From Ignavibacteria bacterium (GTDB lineage: Bacteria > Bacteroidota > Ignavibacteria > Ignavibacteriales > Melioribacteraceae): a stretch of DNA of 11,834 nucleotides. Position numbers and translations under genes: made by a program. The stretch's first letter is position 1; every line of letters begins with the position of its first letter. The notes under the pieces are model-generated. The model made no database searches. It had not been told where the DNA came from and worked only from the letters and a program-made list of their open reading frames with translations. Where the stretch lies: positions 1 through 11,834 of the forward strand of contig QILJ01000302.1 of NCBI GenBank assembly GCA_003233295.1, read 5' to 3'. Of this stretch, positions 1 to 6,811 are shown piece by piece.

Positions 1-503
1 TCAACAGAACCGGAAATAACAACCTGACCGGGAGAATTAAAATTAGCACATTGCACAATACCATTTGATGAAGCTTTATCACAAATTATTTCTACAGTGT
101 CCGGTTGAAGTCCAATAACAGCAGCCATTGTCCCCGGTTGTTCAATCCCGGCTTGAAGCATTGCTTGTCCCCTGGTTCTCACAAGTTTAAGCGCATCAAT
201 AAAATCAATAGCTCCTGCAGCAACTAAAGCAGAATACTCGCCAAGCGAATGTCCCGCCACCATATCCGGTTTAATGGACTTAACCTTTTCAAGCAGCACT
301 ACACTATGTAGAAATATTGCAGGTTGTGTAATATCGGTTTGTTTAAGAGAATCAATCGGACCGTTGAACATTACATCGGTAAGAGAAAATCCCAATGCAT
401 CATTTGCCGAATCCATTAGTTCTTTAGAGCCTTGATATAGGTCATTTCCCATCCCGACAAACTGTGAACCTTGCCCGGGGAAAACAAACGCGAGTTTACC
501 CAT
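1..503 (-). CDS. fabD: Malonyl-CoA:ACP transacylase FabD, N-terminal part (cut by window edge)
   Basis: FabD transfers the malonyl group from malonyl-CoA to acyl carrier protein, supplying the extender unit for type II fatty acid synthesis in the cytoplasm. About 167 codons are present. The protein begins [14 protein letters not shown], with the family's N-terminal GQGSQ oxyanion motif at about residues 10-14. The nucleophile motif GHSLG follows at 84-88, with the catalytic Ser at 86, then the VRTRGQAM stretch carrying the conserved Arg that binds the malonyl carboxylate. The active-site His and the C-terminal half lie beyond the left edge. The ATG shares one base with the fabH stop (TAATG), so translation is probably coupled to fabH. 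The gene looks intact as far as it can be read, and the identification is secure. Confidence 0.96.
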   Translation of the reverse strand, partial: MGKLAFVFPGQGSQFVGMGNDLYQGSKELMDSANDALGFSLTDVMFNGPIDSLKQTDITQPAIFLHSVVLLEKVKSIKPDMVAGHSLGEYSALVAAGAIDFIDALKLVRTRGQAMLQAGIEQPGTMAAVIGLQPDTVEIICDKASSNGIVQCANFNSPGQVVISGSV

Positions 504-1507
504 TAGTCAATTCCCCAGACTAAATGCATTGCACCCCAAGTGTAACCGCCGCCAAACGCAGCAAGGATAAGATTATCTCCCTTTTTAATTTTACGGTCAC
601 GGTAATATTCTGTTAAGCATAACGGAATAGTAGCCGCAGTTGTATTGCCGTATTTTTGAATATTGATCGTAACTTTATCGGGAGAAATGCCCATTCTCTT
701 TGCGGTAGCGTCAATAATTCTCAAATTAGCTTGATGAGGAACAAGGTAAGCAATATCATCAGAATTCAAACCGCACTTTTTCATAACTTCAGCAGAAACA
801 TCCGCCATTCCTTTAACCGCAACTTTAAAAACTGCTTTACCATCTTGATAAATATAATGCTCTCCGTTATCTACCGTTTTATGCGACGCAGGTTTAGCAC
901 TCCCTCCCGCCTTCATATAAAGATCATTTCTCCCGGAACCATCTATGTGGAGAATTGACTCTTTAACCCCCAAACTCGGATCATCCGAAGGCTCAAGCAA
1001 TACAGCTGAACTTGCATCTCCAAATAAAATACATGTATTTCTATCGGTGTAATCTATAATAGAGCTCATTTTATCTGCACCGACCACCACTACTTTTTTA
1101 TATTTACCGCTTTTAATAAAATTAGCGCCGTTTTCTAAAGCAAAAAGGAAACCTGAACATGCAGCAGAAAGATCAAAGCCCCATGCGTTTTTAGCGCCAA
1201 TATTATCTTGAATAAGGCAGGCTGTTGCCGGGAAGAACATGTCGGGTGTAACTGTTGCAACAATAATAATATCTATATCTTCCGGGTCAGTATTGGTTGA
1301 TTTTAAAAGATCTTGAACAGCTCTAGTACCTAAATCACTTGTCGCGCCGTCTTCAATTATTCGTCTTTCAACTATACCGGTTCTTGTTCTAATCCATTCA
1401 TCATTGGTATCAACAATCGATTCAAAATATTTGTTGTCTAATATTTTATCAGGAACATACATCCCGACTCCTGTGATCACTGCGCTTATTTCATTATTTT
1501 TCTGCAT
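503..1507 (-). CDS. fabH: Beta-ketoacyl-ACP synthase III (FabH)
   Basis: FabH starts fatty acid synthesis by condensing an acyl-CoA primer, usually acetyl-CoA or a branched short chain, with malonyl-ACP. The 334-residue length is normal. The thiolase-fold catalytic triad is complete: Cys117 in AACSGF, His258 in VPHQAN and Asn288 in KYGNTT. The glycine-rich C-terminal segment FGGGYTWG (318-325) and the N-terminal [12 protein letters not shown] block (34-45), typical of FabH, are present. The start overlaps the end of plsX by 14 bases and the stop overlaps the fabD start by one, so the three genes form one translationally coupled block. An AAGGAA stretch lies about 12 bases before the ATG. Primer specificity (acetyl versus branched) cannot be decided from the motifs. 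Confidence 0.97.
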   Translation of the reverse strand: MQKNNEISAVITGVGMYVPDKILDNKYFESIVDTNDEWIRTRTGIVERRIIEDGATSDLGTRAVQDLLKSTNTDPEDIDIIIVATVTPDMFFPATACLIQDNIGAKNAWGFDLSAACSGFLFALENGANFIKSGKYKKVVVVGADKMSSIIDYTDRNTCILFGDASSAVLLEPSDDPSLGVKESILHIDGSGRNDLYMKAGGSAKPASHKTVDNGEHYIYQDGKAVFKVAVKGMADVSAEVMKKCGLNSDDIAYLVPHQANLRIIDATAKRMGISPDKVTINIQKYGNTTAATIPLCLTEYYRDRKIKKGDNLILAAFGGGYTWGAMHLVWGID

Positions 1508-2522
1508 ATTCAGCCAATGTTCCTTTAATTTTATTTACAATATCTTTATCGTACATTTCCTTAGCCCTAAGAACCATATTTTTTATTGCTAAAGGTGAAC
1601 TTGAACCATGTCCTATAATACTGATACCATTAACGCCAAGCAAAGGAAGCCCGCCTGTATTTTCAGGATTCGCTTTTTTCAATGCTTCTTTCAGAGGACC
1701 TCTGACCATTCCGATCTTTAGTTTATTCGTTAACCCAAGTTCAGCATAATTTTTAAAAGTCGCTTTCAAAAAAGGAATTATACTCTCGGCAAATTTCAAA
1801 ATGATGTTTCCGATAAAACCGTCGCAGACAACAAGATCTGCGGTTCCCTTGAAAATATCATTTCCTTCAACATTACCAATAAAATTCAGTTCCGATTCTC
1901 TTAATAATTTGCTGGCATCGGCAGTTAACTTATATCCCTTGCTTTCCTCTTCTCCAACATTTAATATACCGACGCGAGGATTGTTAATGCTATAAATATT
2001 TTCAATGAGAATTTTACTTAGGAGCGCAAACTCAAAAATATGCTGGGGTTTCGAATCAACAAATGCACCAACATCAGCAACAAATGTAAATTCCCCTTTT
2101 TCATTAGGAAGCGGTGCTGTTAGTGTCGGACGTGAAACGCCTTTGATTCTTCCTATTCCGAAAATAGAATTTACAACCATTGCGCCGGTGTTGCCAGCAC
2201 TTACAAAAGCATGAGCCTCTCCCGATCTAACAAGCTTTGCACCCACAGCCATTGATGAATTCGGTTTGTTCTTCATCGTCTCTGTCGGATGATCATGCAT
2301 ATCAATTACTTGCTCAGCATGAATAATATACTTTTCATCAAACTTCAGATTATTTGATTTTATTTCATCAATAATCTTTTCTTTTCTGCCGACCAGAAGA
2401 AGATCGAAATCACCAGACTCATTATATGCTTCAATAGCGCCTAGAACTTCGTTGCGAGGAGCGAAATCACCGCCCATCGCATCAACCGCTACAACACATT
2501 TTGTTTTCGAATTTCCAGTCAT
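1494..2522 (-). CDS. plsX: Phosphate acyltransferase PlsX
   Basis: PlsX converts acyl-ACP to acyl-phosphate, the donor used by PlsY to make lysophosphatidic acid. It acts at the inner face of the membrane and couples fatty acid synthesis to phospholipid synthesis. Seen in the protein are [10 protein letters not shown] near the N-terminus (residues 13-22 from the chosen start), SAGNTGAMV, and a C-terminal VCDGFIGN motif, all hallmarks of the family. I chose the ATG at 2522 (342 residues), which leaves 13 bases after the rpmF stop. The frame extends to a TTG at 2552, but that start would overlap rpmF by 17 bases and add ten residues upstream of a family that normally begins close to VDAMGGD. 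No strong Shine-Dalgarno sequence precedes either start. The 3' end overlaps fabH by 14 bases. Confidence 0.95.
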   Translation of the reverse strand: MTGNSKTKCVVAVDAMGGDFAPRNEVLGAIEAYNESGDFDLLLVGRKEKIIDEIKSNNLKFDEKYIIHAEQVIDMHDHPTETMKNKPNSSMAVGAKLVRSGEAHAFVSAGNTGAMVVNSIFGIGRIKGVSRPTLTAPLPNEKGEFTFVADVGAFVDSKPQHIFEFALLSKILIENIYSINNPRVGILNVGEEESKGYKLTADASKLLRESELNFIGNVEGNDIFKGTADLVVCDGFIGNIILKFAESIIPFLKATFKNYAELGLTNKLKIGMVRGPLKEALKKANPENTGGLPLLGVNGISIIGHGSSSPLAIKNMVLRAKEMYDKDIVNKIKGTLAEYAEK

Positions 2523-2535
2523 TTTGGAAGTTTGA

Positions 2536-2715
2536 TTATGATTCTGGGACAAACATTGAGCGTCCGGCGTAATATCCGCAGCTTGGACAAGCTCTGTGAC
2601 TTAATTTTAATTCGCCACAGTTTGAACATGCACTTAAAGCAGGTGCTGAAGCTTTGTAATGTGTTCTTCTTTTGTCTCTTCTGCTCTTTGATATTTTCCG
2701 TTTAGGATGTGCCAT
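2536..2715 (-). CDS. rpmF: 50S ribosomal protein L32 (small gene)
   Basis: This 59-residue protein of the large ribosomal subunit starts [17 protein letters not shown], the invariant basic N-terminus of bacterial L32. It then carries CSNC and CPSC (Cys30/Cys33 and Cys43/Cys46), the zinc-ribbon form of L32, and ends FVPES. A good ribosome binding site (GAAGGTAAG) lies about eight bases before the ATG. The gene sits between yceD (16-base gap) and plsX (13-base gap), the order conserved in very many bacteria. Because it retains all four cysteines it is the zinc-binding (C+) paralogue type. A C- paralogue could exist elsewhere, but nothing in the window speaks to that. It is short enough to be missed by a 60-codon ORF cutoff. 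Confidence 0.97.
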   Translation of the reverse strand: MAHPKRKISKSRRDKRRTHYKASAPALSACSNCGELKLSHRACPSCGYYAGRSMFVPES

Positions 2716-2731
2716 TTTACTTACCTTCTAT

Positions 2732-3238
2732 TTAATTTAGATTACCTTTTAGTTTCTTTAATTTTTTCCATACCGGGTTTTCAACTTCGGTATTACAATC
2801 ACATTCCGATTCGTTTAGATCTTTGCCGCAAACCGGACATAAACCTTTACATTCATCACTACATAAAATTTTCATCGGCAATGATAGCTTCAATATTTCA
2901 GTTACATCTTCTGAAAGGTCTATTTTATCATCTTTTGGTGAAAGATAATGAATCCCGGAACTATCAGTACTTGCTTCATCACTTTCGTACACAATAAAGT
3001 AAATGTTTTGAAAATGTTCGGAAAAACTTCTCTCAAATTCTGTTATACACCTATCGCACGTAAGATTTGCATTAAAACTAACATCACAGTCAACTATCAT
3101 CTGTCTGTGCGATTTGTCTAATTTACATTCAACTTTTAATTTGCCAAAAAATCTATTATCTAGCTCAAGATCATCAACATCTTTCAGAAATTCAAAATGA
3201 TGAACACCATCATCATAATTTGTGAACTTTATTTTCAT
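2732..3238 (-). CDS. yceD: YceD/DUF177 family protein
   Basis: This is the DUF177 (YceD) protein found next to rpmF in most bacteria. A role in 23S rRNA or ribosome maturation has been proposed for the family. From the chosen start it has 168 residues. It has the family's central LTCDRCITEF block (Cys61, Cys64) and a C-terminal cysteine cluster CSDECKGLCPVCGKDLN (Cys126, 130, 134, 137), with two more Cys at 146 and 148, so it probably binds zinc. I chose the ATG at 3238, which gives the usual MKIKFTNYDDG start. The in-frame TTG at 3319 would add 27 residues unlike the family and lies inside the predicted -7 promoter box at 3317-3324, upstream of the expected transcript start. It is the first gene of the leftward operon yceD-rpmF-plsX-fabH-fabD. 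Confidence 0.9.
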   Translation of the reverse strand: MKIKFTNYDDGVHHFEFLKDVDDLELDNRFFGKLKVECKLDKSHRQMIVDCDVSFNANLTCDRCITEFERSFSEHFQNIYFIVYESDEASTDSSGIHYLSPKDDKIDLSEDVTEILKLSLPMKILCSDECKGLCPVCGKDLNESECDCNTEVENPVWKKLKKLKGNLN

Positions 3239-3316
3239 CTGTACATCACTCTTGTATGATGAAACACCTATAATGTACGAACTCGTTCCATCAAACGCTA
3301 TAAATAATTTAGCTAA

Positions 3317-3347
3317 CAAAGTTAGTTATTATGACATATATAATCAA
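3317..3347 (-). promoter_or_regulatory. FCB-type promoter of the yceD-rpmF-plsX-fabHD operon
   Basis: On the minus strand a TTG (-33 box, 3347-3345) is followed after exactly 20 bases by TAACTTTG (3324-3317). This is a full match to the TAnnTTTG -7 element known for the primary sigma factor of Bacteroidota. Transcription would start near 3310, giving a leader of roughly 70 bases before the yceD ATG. The -7 box lies within a CTAAC-AAA-GTTAG inverted repeat (3313-3325 on the plus strand), which could be chance or an operator. The same box and spacer occur upstream of smpB. Confidence 0.6.
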
Positions 3348-3471
3348 GAAAAACAATTACTTACCTTATTTCAGATAATTTAACTTATTACAGCCCAATT
3401 TTAAAATTTATTGATGCTGTTTTTGTTAAATTACAATATTTCTATAAATAATTCATTTTGAGTTTAACCGG

Positions 3472-4416
3472 ATGGTCCTAATTTCTTTAATTGCAGCAGT
3501 CATTCCAATGCTGTTTTATTTGATCTTACTTTGGAAATTTGACAAATATGAACCTGAACCGTTACAATTTGTAATCTTCCATTTCCTTTGGGGCGGTTCA
3601 ATAGCCGTCGCACTTGGATTTCTTGGCGGCAAAGTTATCTCTTTTCCGCTTGAAATATTGGTACAAGAACCAGAAAAAGCTAGTTTTATACAAATCATCT
3701 TAATTGCTCCAATTGTGGAAGAACTTTCTAAAGGTCTCCTACTCTTTTGGACAGTCAACAACAAACGTTTTGATAACCTAACCGACGGATTGGTTTACGG
3801 CGGAGCGATTGGTCTTGGTTTCGGAATGACCGAAAACTTTCTCTACTTTGTCACCTTCGGTGATACTATTTCAAGCTTGATATGGCTTATCATAATCCGT
3901 TCTGGTTTTTCAGCTGTAATGCACAGTATGTCAACCGCTGCATTCGGAGCTTTATTGAGTACAAGTAAATATTCAAAAGAAGGGAATAAAAAACTACTGG
4001 TTATTGTTGGATTTGTAATCGCTATATCTATTCATTTCATTTGGAATTTAAGTGTTAGCTTTGCGGAAACATTTTTATTCGGGATGCTTTTCATTGTAGT
4101 TATTGTTGGAATTTTCATCGCAGTGTTCATCTTCGCTTTGCGATTTGAAAAACAAATTATAAAGAAAAAATTAAGTGATGAAATTCCTGAGGAATATATC
4201 CGGATACTTCTTTCTTCACTTAGGAATAGCAGAGGATGGTTTATCGAGGAATATAGAAAAGAATTTATTGACTCATCTATCACATTAGCTTTCAGAAAAC
4301 ATGAATTTGAAATATCACCTAAAAAGGAAGAACATTATATTGATGATATTCATAAATTACGCATTACGATTCAAGAATTACTTGTACTGAACAATAACAA
4401 GGAAAATAACATATGA
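3472..4416 (+). CDS. PrsW-family intramembrane metalloprotease
   Basis: This polytopic membrane protein of 314 residues belongs to the PrsW/CPBP-like glutamic membrane protease group. About seven hydrophobic segments fill residues 1-225. The characteristic residues lie in or beside them: the Glu pair E83-E84 in VEELSK, D105-G106 and E121 in DGLVYGG...GMTEN, H151 in VMHSMST, and H188 with N192 in IHFIWN. These fit the family's proposed metal/catalytic set. Residues 226-314 are hydrophilic and presumably cytoplasmic, as in other family members. B. subtilis PrsW makes the first cut in anti-sigma RsiW; the substrate here is unknown, but a sigma/membrane anti-sigma pair lies 1.9 kb downstream. It is the first gene of a unit with nadD, sharing an ATGA overlap. 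The start has no clear ribosome binding site. The upstream 150 bases are very AT-rich with no convincing promoter on this strand. Confidence 0.85.
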   Translation: MVLISLIAAVIPMLFYLILLWKFDKYEPEPLQFVIFHFLWGGSIAVALGFLGGKVISFPLEILVQEPEKASFIQIILIAPIVEELSKGLLLFWTVNNKRFDNLTDGLVYGGAIGLGFGMTENFLYFVTFGDTISSLIWLIIIRSGFSAVMHSMSTAAFGALLSTSKYSKEGNKKLLVIVGFVIAISIHFIWNLSVSFAETFLFGMLFIVVIVGIFIAVFIFALRFEKQIIKKKLSDEIPEEYIRILLSSLRNSRGWFIEEYRKEFIDSSITLAFRKHEFEISPKKEEHYIDDIHKLRITIQELLVLNNNKENNI

Positions 4417-4991
4417 AACCAGTCGGTTTATTTGGAGGGACTTTCGATCCAATACACATAGGTCATCTGATCACAGCTCAATCTGTCTTTGAAATACACA
4501 GACTTCAAAAAATAATTTTTATGCCTGCTTATGTTTCTCCTTTGAAAATAGATTATCTTTCTGCTTCATCGGAAGATAGGACGAAAATGGTAGAATTAGC
4601 GATCAAGGATTATCCTTATTTTGAGTTGAGCCGATATGAAATTGAAAAACACAAAATTTCCTACACTATTGATACATTAAAGAATCTCAAAAAAAGATAT
4701 GACAAAGTTGAGTTGATCATAGGATACGATAATTATTTAGTATTCAATAAATGGAGACAAGCTGATGAAATCCTTCAGCTTGCGAAAGTTGTTGTACTAA
4801 ACAGAAGAGTTGATAAAATGGGAAAAGATGAACAAGATGAGAGATTCATTTTTATTGATAATCCAATAATACAAATTACATCAACCGAGATAAGAGAGAG
4901 AGTCAGAAAAAATATGCCGATAGATTTCCTCGTCCACCCAAAAGTAAAAGAATACATTGAAAAGAAAAATCTTTATTCAGGGAGCAGATGA
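4413..4991 (+). CDS. nadD: Nicotinate-nucleotide adenylyltransferase (NadD)
   Basis: NadD adenylates nicotinic acid mononucleotide to deamido-NAD in NAD biosynthesis. The 192-residue protein has the nucleotidyltransferase signature GGTFDPIHIGH (residues 8-18, HxGH type). It also has SYTIDTLK, the GYDNYLVFNKW segment corresponding to the GADxxxxFxxW substrate motif, and ITSTEIRERVR near the C-terminus (ISSTxIR motif that binds ATP). These separate it from the related CoaD. A ribosome binding site AAGGA lies nine bases before the ATG. The ATG overlaps the stop of the PrsW gene by four bases, and the stop overlaps the next ATG in the same way, so the three genes are probably cotranslated. The usual GAD is GYD here, a mild deviation. 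Confidence 0.93.
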   Translation: MKPVGLFGGTFDPIHIGHLITAQSVFEIHRLQKIIFMPAYVSPLKIDYLSASSEDRTKMVELAIKDYPYFELSRYEIEKHKISYTIDTLKNLKKRYDKVELIIGYDNYLVFNKWRQADEILQLAKVVVLNRRVDKMGKDEQDERFIFIDNPIIQITSTEIRERVRKNMPIDFLVHPKVKEYIEKKNLYSGSR

Positions 4992-5932
4992 TAAACGATA
5001 AACTACTGGATGGGCTTTACAATAAGGAGAAGCGCTCAATTGCAAGATTGATATCAATAATAGAATCGGAAGATGAATTATCGTTCGAGTATCTGAAAGC
5101 AATACACAAAAGAACGGGCAAAGCTTATCGAATTGGAATAACCGGTCCTCCGGGAGCAGGAAAATCCACTATCACAAATCAAATTGCTAAAATATATTTG
5201 TCTCAATCAAAATCTGTTGCAATTATTGCGGTCGATCCGACAAGTCCGTTTACCGGAGGGGCACTGCTTGGTGATAGGATACGAATGAACGAAATTGGGA
5301 TGAGCGAAGATGTCTTCATCAGAAGTATGGCAACCAGAGGCAGTTTGGGTGGTCTCAGCCGTAAAGCTGTTGACAGCGCAGATATTTTTGATGCAGCCGG
5401 GTTTGATTATATAATTTTTGAAACTGTTGGTGTTGGGCAATCGGAGCTGGACATTGTAAAAGCTGCTGACACTACTCTTGTTACGCTTGTTCCCGAATCA
5501 GGGGACTCAATACAAGCAATGAAAGCTGGTCTTATGGAAATTGCCGATCTGTTTGTTATTAATAAGTTTGATAGACCAGCCGCAGAAAATGCATTCATGT
5601 CACTACAGACAATTCTCAATTTTCGTTCGGACGAGCCGAATGATTGGAAACCGCCAATTCTTAAATCAGTTGCGACTATTAATGAAGGAATTGATGAAAT
5701 ATTTAATACAATTAATGCACACCGTTCGTTTTTGCTGAATAATGATCTGTTTCAAAAAAAGCGCGCTGAGAATTTAAAGTTGAGAATCAAAGATATAGTT
5801 TTGGAAAAACTTACTCGGAAACTTTGGAGTTCAAATAATAATAACCTGCTTGAAAAATCTTTGAATGACATTTTATCTGGTAAACTGTCACCATATGAAC
5901 TTGCCGAAGAGGTCATCGCAAAGTTTGATTAA
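4988..5932 (+). CDS. meaB: MeaB/ArgK-type G3E GTPase, methylmalonyl-CoA mutase chaperone
   Basis: MeaB is a cytoplasmic P-loop GTPase that gates loading and repair of the B12 cofactor in methylmalonyl-CoA mutase or related acyl-CoA mutases. The 314-residue protein has Walker A GPPGAGKST (53-61), the DPTSPFTGGALLGDRIRM signature (83-100), the switch/Walker B region ETVGVGQSE (145-153) and the base-recognition motif NKFD (192-195). All are intact and in family order. A short helical N-terminal arm precedes the G domain, and the C-terminal dimerisation region follows at about 245-314. It starts inside the nadD stop (ATGA) with GGAG six bases upstream. No mutase gene is visible in the window, so the partner must be elsewhere. 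Older records call this family ArgK or LAO transport ATPase, a name now considered wrong. Confidence 0.93.
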   Translation: MINDKLLDGLYNKEKRSIARLISIIESEDELSFEYLKAIHKRTGKAYRIGITGPPGAGKSTITNQIAKIYLSQSKSVAIIAVDPTSPFTGGALLGDRIRMNEIGMSEDVFIRSMATRGSLGGLSRKAVDSADIFDAAGFDYIIFETVGVGQSELDIVKAADTTLVTLVPESGDSIQAMKAGLMEIADLFVINKFDRPAAENAFMSLQTILNFRSDEPNDWKPPILKSVATINEGIDEIFNTINAHRSFLLNNDLFQKKRAENLKLRIKDIVLEKLTRKLWSSNNNNLLEKSLNDILSGKLSPYELAEEVIAKFD

Positions 5933-6289
5933 TAGAAACCTTTGTATAACCTATTTCAGCATTCTGTTTTGAGTAATATAGCTCTAATATTTGCTGCTTT
6001 AAAGTCTTCACTTAAAAGCTACACTTTACAAGTCGGGGGTCTGCCGAAGCTATACTTACTAAGTAGTATATGAAACAGAACAAAATGAGCAATAAATATT
6101 ATTAAAAAAATAAAATTGCTTCAATTTTTCAGGTTATGCAAAGACTCCCTAATTCACAATTCAAGCTTAACTATCATAATTCCCAATAAAATAAACTGAA
6201 AACATAACAATATAAGAATCCCTTTAATTTATCTATATTTCTTACTAATTTATCGACATCATTTTTTAAGATTAATATTCTTTTAGAGC
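5933..6289 (+). other. Gene-free spacer with nested inverted repeats
   Basis: No coding frame is credible in these 357 bases. The first half (5959-6080) holds nested complementary arms, listed separately. The second half (6081-6289) is about three-quarters A+T and shows no repeat, clear terminator T-tract or good promoter match. The upstream region of the sigma gene therefore holds no promoter I can support. The spacer separates the PrsW-nadD-meaB unit from the sigma/anti-sigma pair. Confidence 0.5.
5962..6080 (+). ncRNA. Possible structured RNA: nested stems with an alternative hairpin
   Basis: The outer arms TTCTGTTT (5962-5969) and AAACAGAA (6073-6080) are perfectly complementary. Inside them GTAATATAGCT (5973-5983) pairs with AGCTATA-TTAC (6048-6059) with one bulged C at 6055. 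Enclosed are a 10-bp hairpin with one mismatch and a CTTC loop (5996-6005 with 6010-6019), and a small TCGG/CCGA stem (6033-6036 with 6044-6047). Bases 6051-6070 can instead form TATAC-t-TAC/GTA-GTATA with a TAA loop, which excludes the second stem. This could be a small RNA, a regulatory leader, a folded 3' end of the meaB transcript or a decayed inverted-repeat element. No family is recognised, and in AT-rich DNA some of the pairing may be chance. Confidence 0.35.
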
Positions 6290-6811
6290 ATGGACGATAA
6301 TTTCATAGACGAAATAGTTAAAGAAGCAAAATTAGGGAAAAGACCTGCTTTTAAAGAGTTATGTGAGATAAATCTTAAAAAGATTTATAACCTTGCCTAT
6401 CGTATGCTACTTACACCGGAAGATGCAACCAGAGTCACATCCAAAACTTTCATTGAAGCATGGGAGAATCTAAAACATTTACGTAGTGATCAAAAATTTG
6501 ATAATTGGATAAAGAGTATTGCTATCCACAAAATTCTGGATAAAGCACAAATTGGAAAAAGCACAAAATTCTCTGGTAAGACGAGTGATGATAAAAGTCC
6601 TAATATTGAAAGTATCAACACAAAAAATGTTTTTGAATTGTTAATAATGTCACAACCAAAAATTGATAGAATAGTTTATATTCTTCATGACCTTGAAGAT
6701 TATTCCTATAGAGATATTGCAGATTTTATGAATGGGTTAACAATTCCTCAAATAAAAGCAATTGTAAGAAGAACAAGAGAAAATTTAGTAGAAGCAATTA
6801 AATATGCCTAA
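6290..6811 (+). CDS. ECF-like RNA polymerase sigma factor
   Basis: This 173-residue protein has the two-domain layout of extracytoplasmic-function sigma factors. Region 2 occupies about 21-87 (FKELCEINLKKIYNLAYRM, then TPEDA...TFIEAWENL and NWIKSIAIHKILD). A poorly conserved linker covers 88-111. Region 4 covers about 112-169 with the helix-turn-helix core LHDLEDYSYRDIADFM and RRTRENL. It would direct RNA polymerase to a small regulon. Both regions are more divergent than in typical ECF proteins: the second recognition helix reads TIPQIKAIVRRTRENL instead of the usual gTVKSRLxRAR pattern. The downstream gene begins eight bases before its stop, the classic arrangement for a cognate membrane anti-sigma factor. 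No strong ribosome binding site or promoter is seen upstream. The stimulus and regulon are unknown. Confidence 0.82.
   Translation: MDDNFIDEIVKEAKLGKRPAFKELCEINLKKIYNLAYRMLLTPEDATRVTSKTFIEAWENLKHLRSDQKFDNWIKSIAIHKILDKAQIGKSTKFSGKTSDDKSPNIESINTKNVFELLIMSQPKIDRIVYILHDLEDYSYRDIADFMNGLTIPQIKAIVRRTRENLVEAIKYA

Noticed and set aside
3421..3452. Possible promoter for the PrsW-like gene (TTTTG, 19 bases, TAAATAAT)
   Set aside because: The -7 part matches TAnnTTTG poorly and the region is so AT-rich that partial matches are expected by chance.
5962..6080. Inverted repeat arms as the ends of a miniature transposon (MITE)
   Set aside because: No target-site duplication flanks the arms and the internal stems suggest folding rather than terminal inverted repeats. 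Not excluded without copies from the genome.
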